DNA from: Zantedeschia hybrid cultivar
Taxonomy: Eukaryota; Streptophyta; Magnoliopsida; Alismatales; Araceae
Length of the DNA stretch: 64,000 bases
Direction: 5' to 3'
NCBI GenBank assembly: GCA_030544215.1
Contig: JARZZO010000002.1
Span: forward strand, 81,289,150 to 81,353,149
The notes below the pieces were generated by a model. The model had not been told where the DNA came from. It saw nothing but the letters and a program-made list of their open reading frames with translations, and did not search any database. Below, in pieces: positions 60,501 to 64,000 of this stretch. Numbering within the stretch: position 1 is the first letter of the stretch; each line of letters starts with the position of its first letter. The position numbers and the translations under genes are program-made.

Positions 60501-62697
60501 TGTAAAGAGAACATAATTATCAAAATGGTGATCCAAGGATTTGTCAGGATCATATGTAAAGAGAATATACTACTTCACAAAAGTTCATAACCATGTAAAA
60601 GCACTATCCACTTTTGTGTTTTTGCTGCCCAGAGAGTCACCAAACAATTTTTTATAGGCATGGAATCTCATCAAATATAGCTTAACCAGAAAAAATAAAT
60701 ACTCCTATGAAGCACAGAAGTAGGAAATTAACCCGAGGAAATGGAGAAAAGTACCAGCGACACTATTCAACATGTGTAGTAGACAATGCTGCTGAAATGA
60801 CGGAAGATACCCCACCCCCCACCCCTTCAAATCAATTTGCATTAGATGCTGCACCTGTGTTCGAGTTCTTCCATTACGAGTCTTCAGTGGAGAGATGTTG
60901 AATCCACCACCTGAAAATAATATGCTATACGGTATGAAATAATGACAAAGCACGGATCAATTTTATTAATGTAAACACAAGGAGAAAGAGAGTTAATATA
61001 AAGCACAGGGAAACTAATGAAATGTACTCTCAATGTTAGCTCTCACAAATCCTGGTTGAGGCCCACAGTTGGCATGCTCTCTAGACCGAAATAATACAAC
61101 TGCACGATAGCAATCATTATATGGGTTAAAAAAACAGCAAAGTGCCAAACCAGAATCACAAGTTATCAAGTTAAATTCTCACCGTAACTTCCATCATCAT
61201 TTCGACGCCAATAACGCACATAGCAAAGATCCCGTGGCCATACAACCCTAGGATTGGCATGGATTGAGGAGGCAAGAGCATAATAAGGTGGTCTTTGAAA
61301 ACAGTACTATACAAAAACTGTGACATAAAATAAACAGCTTGGCAAGAAAAAGGCTATATGAATATGTATATCCAAGTGTTAATAAAATGCTACAATCATA
61401 CTCCGTTTTACAATAGATTTGAATGAACATCACTAAACATGCAGAAGCAGCCACATAATAGGGAAATTAATAACTATGGAATGCAATTTGAAAAAGAAAA
61501 TAGAGGTTCATTCCTGAACAACCAAATAGGTGAATCTATTTTTTGAAAGTGAACAGGTTGAATCTATTTAATATGCATAAATCAGACTCACAGAAGTGGA
61601 TACACTATTTTCATCTGTTTATAATGCAGCTTTTGACATACCTGCCTTACATATCCAGTAAATATAAGAAACCACAGTATCATTAAAAAACACTTATGTT
61701 CAGTAAAATCAGAAATGACCAGAAAGATATTATTTTAAGTATTATTTGTTTCTTCCTCTTGGATAATGCTTACACTGGAAACCAGTCAAGTTGTAGCCTT
61801 TGGTAAAGTATTGCAGTGTGCCCATCTACTTCTTCAACCAAACTGCCATATTGAAAGCTACAGTCCCACCTGCAATATAGAAAATGAAAAGTAAAAGCAT
61901 TATAACAATCCCTAGGATTCAAAGTGCCTGATCAACTAAATAACTTACTCAAACCGTGTTCCATCCATGCTCATCACATGCTCAAATATATCTTCAGGCG
62001 AGGCCTCCACCACACCAACAGCCTTCATTGCTCTACTACAGCTCCTAGGCTGAGCAACAACATATCTAGTGCATAAGCATTAAAACCTCCCAGCAAGTAT
62101 AGTACTGCAAATTATACTCAGTAAAAATAAACGTCCCAGCAAGTGTAAGACTGCAAATTATATTCAGTAAAAATAAACAACCCAGCATAATACTGCAAAC
62201 TATCTTCAGTAAAATATACAGATAAACAGAAGGTATAAATGACATACAAGGTAGTCAACTTCCAGAAGTTCCTCAAAAATTCTGAGTCCTGAAATTACAT
62301 ATCCCAAATAATCATTATCAGACCCCTTACTTGAAGTATTGCAACATGGATTAATGCTAAGTTTCTATTTATAATGAGAACAAAAGGTCAGAGGGTATTC
62401 TACTTACCATTCTGGCATCGAACCAAGCGCCAATGTTTTCTAGAAAAGACTTGATCACTGTTACTTTGACTTGACAGTCCAGAGTCCACTTCACAAGTCC
62501 AGTCAAGCACTGACTCAGGGAGGCCTACCAGTGGTGCAGCTACAAGTCATGTTATACACAATATATGGCAAAAAAACTTGGATGCTGACAACACTGGAGA
62601 TCAAGCAAGTGCTAGGTTAAATTTCCATATACCATTCCCTATTGTTGTTCTGCGTAGCAATGTAGGGTGGGTCTCTTCTTCATCTTCTGGACTACAC
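43993..62697 (-). CDS. EDR2: ENHANCED DISEASE RESISTANCE 2-type protein (START + EDR2_C/DUF1336), 5' part outside window
   Basis: Exons in transcript order: 62697-62633, 62524-62408, 62288-62248, 62049-61949, 61869-61774, 61247-61183, 61099-61028, 60910-60755, 58334-58105, 58023-57987, 57886-57732, 57623-57522, 45582-45538, 44815-44675, 44581-44486, 44388-44287, 44112-43993 (stop TAG). They join in frame into 579 residues. The START-domain part shows SRKHWRLVRCQNGLRIFEEL, SRAMKAVGVVEASPEDIFEH, WPRDLCYVRYWRRNDDGSY and IDLKGWGVGYLPSFQQH. An acidic linker (VDEDSDDDDEYQ) follows. The EDR2_C part shows KHLMELVAVDWLRD, PGSLLQRFVDGDDEFRNSRL and LPERLIGAVRMSHVEL. Arabidopsis EDR2 binds phosphoinositide through a PH domain and restrains salicylate-dependent cell death. 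The PH exons must lie past 64000. The 57987 junction needs a GC-AG intron. The frame is intact despite an 11.9 kb intron full of transposons. Confidence 0.95.
47410..48640 (+). pseudogene. LINE (L1-type) reverse transcriptase 3' remnant
   Basis: Frames read LGKWLWELLSTDDNLWKQII at about 47424-47490 and, after an interrupting insertion, NDVWTVKSPIKVRAFLRLMF, then RILTEVYRNKCCNGNDILCP and LCGIDSENVD at about 48305-48460. These match the C-terminal part of plant LINE reverse transcriptases, the second being the zinc-binding zf-RVT domain. Frames are broken and the 5' portion is missing. Confidence 0.8.
47699..48020. mobile_element. Fold-back MITE (322 bp) inserted in the LINE remnant
   Basis: TTATACTTGTTTCACC at the left pairs with the inverted right end TTATACTTGCTGCACC. 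Further in, TATGGTGGGTCCCATCATG on the left matches the inverted TATGGTGGGCCCCATCATG on the right, and GCCCGTACAAC matches GCCCGTGCAAC. The arms exceed 100 bp with spacer differences. It splits the LINE frame. Its superfamily is unclear; TA at both edges could be a duplication. Confidence 0.72.
49624..49760. repeat. Compound microsatellite (TA)n-(GA)n-(GAA)n
   Basis: (TA) runs from 49624 to about 49668, then (GA) to about 49698, then (GAA) and AGAAG-type units to about 49760. Open frames across it give poly-IY, poly-SL and poly-S translations and are not genes. Confidence 0.95.
50229..50236. repeat. Left 8-bp target duplication of the hAT transposon
   Basis: GTTATGCA, identical to 55412-55419 on the other side of the element. 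Confidence 0.93.
50800..51530 (+). repeat. Five-copy 153-bp tandem repeat with hairpins in the hAT leader
   Basis: The word GGCTTTTGTATGATTAG (or a one-base variant) recurs with an exact 153-bp period: its C lies at 50820, 50973, 51126, 51279 and 51432. Each unit has a hairpin at 50845, 50998, 51151, 51304 and 51457: GTTCAATTGAGTG, a 7-base loop TGCCAAC, then CACTCAATTGAAC, perfect over 13 bp in the first four and with one mismatch in the fifth. The array lies between the GC-rich left end and the splice acceptor before the transposase ATG, so it is transcribed as leader or leader intron, or serves as promoter. Confidence 0.95.
51537..55047 (+). CDS. hAT transposase, BED finger + DUF659 + hATC, 1,085 aa, four exons
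   Basis: Exons 51537-53253, 53344-53474, 53550-53625, 53714-55047; GT-AG junctions with phases 1, 0, 1 give 1,085 codons without stops. The ATG follows a splice acceptor (TTATGCAG, 51532), so a leader intron is likely. The N-terminal BED zinc finger has C30, C33, H47 and C58 (CNWCGKEM...RLKNHLAG). The catalytic core shows CDGWTG (D302), VTDNEASYKAAG (D363) and PCAAHSIDL (C387, H390). The C-terminal dimerisation motif is SSSQCERNWSTFSLIHTKVR (C675 to about R690). An extension of over 350 residues follows, with basic KKRKQSKGKSKQR, an acidic D-run (about 54535-54570) and a P/Q/Y-rich tail. It would catalyse cut-and-paste transposition in the nucleus. This is a mobile-element gene and not a host gene. 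Confidence 0.93.
55412..55419. repeat. Right 8-bp target duplication of the hAT transposon
   Basis: GTTATGCA, identical to 50229-50236. Confidence 0.93.
56455..56541. mobile_element. Truncated end of a related hAT element
   Basis: The right end, inverted, reads CACGGAATTCAGAATCTGGA, close to the CATGGAATTC consensus of the transposon 1 kb away. GATCCGATCTGGATTAGGAT and CCTGATCC words precede it. No matching left end or duplication was found. Confidence 0.5.
59120..60180 (-). pseudogene. LINE (RTE-like) reverse transcriptase remnant in EDR2-type gene intron
   Basis: On the - strand, EAYDRVSREL is followed by KGYVHVCSDTYERAFSNVGT at about 59900, MLFADDIVLVDDNMI (the FADD active-site motif) at about 59705-59750, and VGWLKWRSASGVLCDWLVPF then KLKGKFYRMAVIPIMLYGME at 59270-59420. 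This order matches plant LINE reverse transcriptases. Several stops and frameshifts are present. It lies in the intron between exons 60910-60755 and 58334-58105, in the same orientation as the host gene. Confidence 0.85.
60467..60594. repeat. 64-bp tandem duplication
   Basis: CAAAATGGTGATCCAAGGAT occurs at 60467 and 60531 and the next bases (TTGTCAGGATCATATGTAAA) also repeat. It is intronic and nearly identical, so recent. Confidence 0.9.
62089..62220. repeat. 46-bp tandem repeat, about three copies, in EDR2-type gene intron
   Basis: CCCAGCA starts at 62089, 62135 and 62181; each unit continues with ACTGCAAATTAT (ACTGCAAACTAT in the third) and CAGTAAAA. Confidence 0.9.
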
Positions 62698-64000
62698 CTG
62701 CAGGAGAATTATCAAACAATAAAAGATAATGAGCTGAATGCCTACATGAGAATTTATCAAGCAATACAGGCTAGTAAGTTAACGTAATGCATGTAGGAGG
62801 GGGAAATGCATTTAAAGCAATGAAAGGAAAGAATTACCAGATAGCAAAAGAAAAAGAGGAAAGGCAAACAGATAATATTGCAGTCACAACTGCAATCCTA
62901 GAGGCAGTCGAGTGTTTATGGAAGAGGAAGAAATGTTGGTAGGGCATAAATTCCATTGCCTATGATGGTCGATAGATGATTTTGACTCTTAGAGATATGA
63001 ACAATTGCTAATACTAAAGGGAAAAAAAAAACAAATTCACTTGCTGTTACATGTCTGAGAAACTCATTGTATCAAAAAGACATCTGAATTACAGATGTTA
63101 ACCCTGGCAGTGAACTCCATCATGTTCTATTGAACCTAGAAAACATGAACGGATACCCACGTGTTATTGCTTTCACCCTTATACTGAGTAGGAATTTGGT
63201 GACATTGAACGGAAAGCAATAAACGGTACTGAAGTACAAAGGTGCATATGGCAGTTTTTTTTAGGTGCATATGGCAGTTGCTACACCATATGGGGGACAC
63301 GTACCATAAGAAAATTAGCCCAAAAGGAATGTCTCCAAAAGGCAGAAGGGCAATGATCAGATCTGATTTAGCTTGGAGATTTGACCATGCAAAGTGTTTC
63401 TTAACACCTTAGAACATAAGGAGACAATGCAGATGAATAAATAACTATACCTAAGCAGATTACCACTACCACTTGTCAACCGCCAAGCCATTTATGATGA
63501 GCCAACTTGTCTCTTTCAAATTAATAACATGCAAACACTAGTATGTATCATGTATTGCCTTTTCAGACCAATTGAAAATAAGAATGAGACTTCTAAGTTG
63601 TCTTCCATAAATAAAGGGCATGCTATTGCCACGAGGATCTGGCTGCCGCAGAATCTGGGGAGGGTCAATTCTACAACACCTTAACCTGGCTTCCTTTTTT
63701 AAAAAACTTTTGCAAGGAGGCTGCTTATGTAACACCCCGAATTACTTACGTAAAAAAAAAAAATATTTGGCAAATTAAGAGGCTAATTTAAAAAATCTTA
63801 AATAAGGTTCCTTATGATCAAGAAATATTAATCAAGTTTATGAATTTTGAAAAAAGAGTAGTTACATAACCTGCTGATTCATGAACTCTAAAAAACATTT
63901 AAGCATAACTAAGTTATGCAATTAGGCTTAGTTTCCTAATTTTCAGATAGCAAGAGTCAGAATCAAAATTAGTATTTTCAATTAACAAGTTTATGCTGAT
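62698..64000. other. Further intron of the EDR2-type gene, and possible LTR start
   Basis: The first visible exon begins with one base that completes a codon, so an upstream exon must exist, but none was recognised here. At 63730 the sequence TGTAACACCCCGAATTAC resembles the start of a Ty3-type LTR; its end would lie beyond the window. Confidence 0.5.

Noticed and set aside
1..64000. CRISPR arrays, bacterial operons, rRNA genes, plastid or mitochondrial genome blocks
   Set aside because: None seen; the genes have spliceosomal introns and the repeats are plant transposons.

Overview
The window is nuclear genomic DNA of a flowering plant. The genes have many GT-AG introns, there are decayed Copia, LINE, SINE, CACTA, Helitron and hAT elements, and three plant-typical protein genes are present. 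The first exon of the 17.4 kb gene is very GC-rich while its later exons are AT-rich, which suggests a monocot (for example a palm or a relative). That placement is inference; the species cannot be read from the sequence.

Layout. 1-8.3 kb: low-gene DNA with a small hAT MITE (3.4 kb) and two consecutive exons of a CLPTM1-family gene (5.1 and 7.5 kb) that then run into unrelated sequence. 8.3-9.7 kb: the 3' end of a CACTA transposon sits in the RNase H region of a decayed Copia element, followed by that element's LTR. 9.7-17.3 kb: no recognised gene, another MITE, GC-rich blocks and an AT-rich block. 17.4-23.25 kb (+): a four-exon gene for a 477-residue coiled-coil protein of unknown function; two hAT-type MITEs lie in its last intron. 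23-33 kb: intergenic, with a 1.3 kb solo LTR (26.6-27.9 kb) and a probable non-autonomous Helitron (29.3-32.4 kb). 33.4-39.5 kb (+): the gene for ribosomal protein eL13, with a long leader intron and introns that hold MITEs and a SINE. 39.5-44 kb: intergenic. 44-62.7 kb and beyond the right edge (-): an EDR2-type lipid-binding gene (START domain plus C-terminal EDR2_C/DUF1336 domain); 17 exons are in the window and the PH-domain 5' end lies outside.

The most interesting object is in the 11.9 kb intron of the EDR2 gene. It is a 5,175 bp hAT transposon (50237-55411), antisense to its host gene, with a perfect 8-bp target duplication, related terminal repeats, a four-exon transposase frame of 1,085 codons without stops, and a leader made of five 153-bp tandem repeats that each contain a 13-bp-arm hairpin. 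A 226-bp MITE in the leader intron of the eL13 gene (35071-35296) has the same kind of ends and its own perfect 8-bp duplication, so it may be a derivative of the same family. In all, seven hAT-type insertions were found by their ends, six of them with a full or near-full 8-bp duplication and five of them inside introns.

The three host genes are unrelated housekeeping or defence genes and show no operon-like or pathway relationship. The structure of the window is mainly a record of transposon insertion into and between them.
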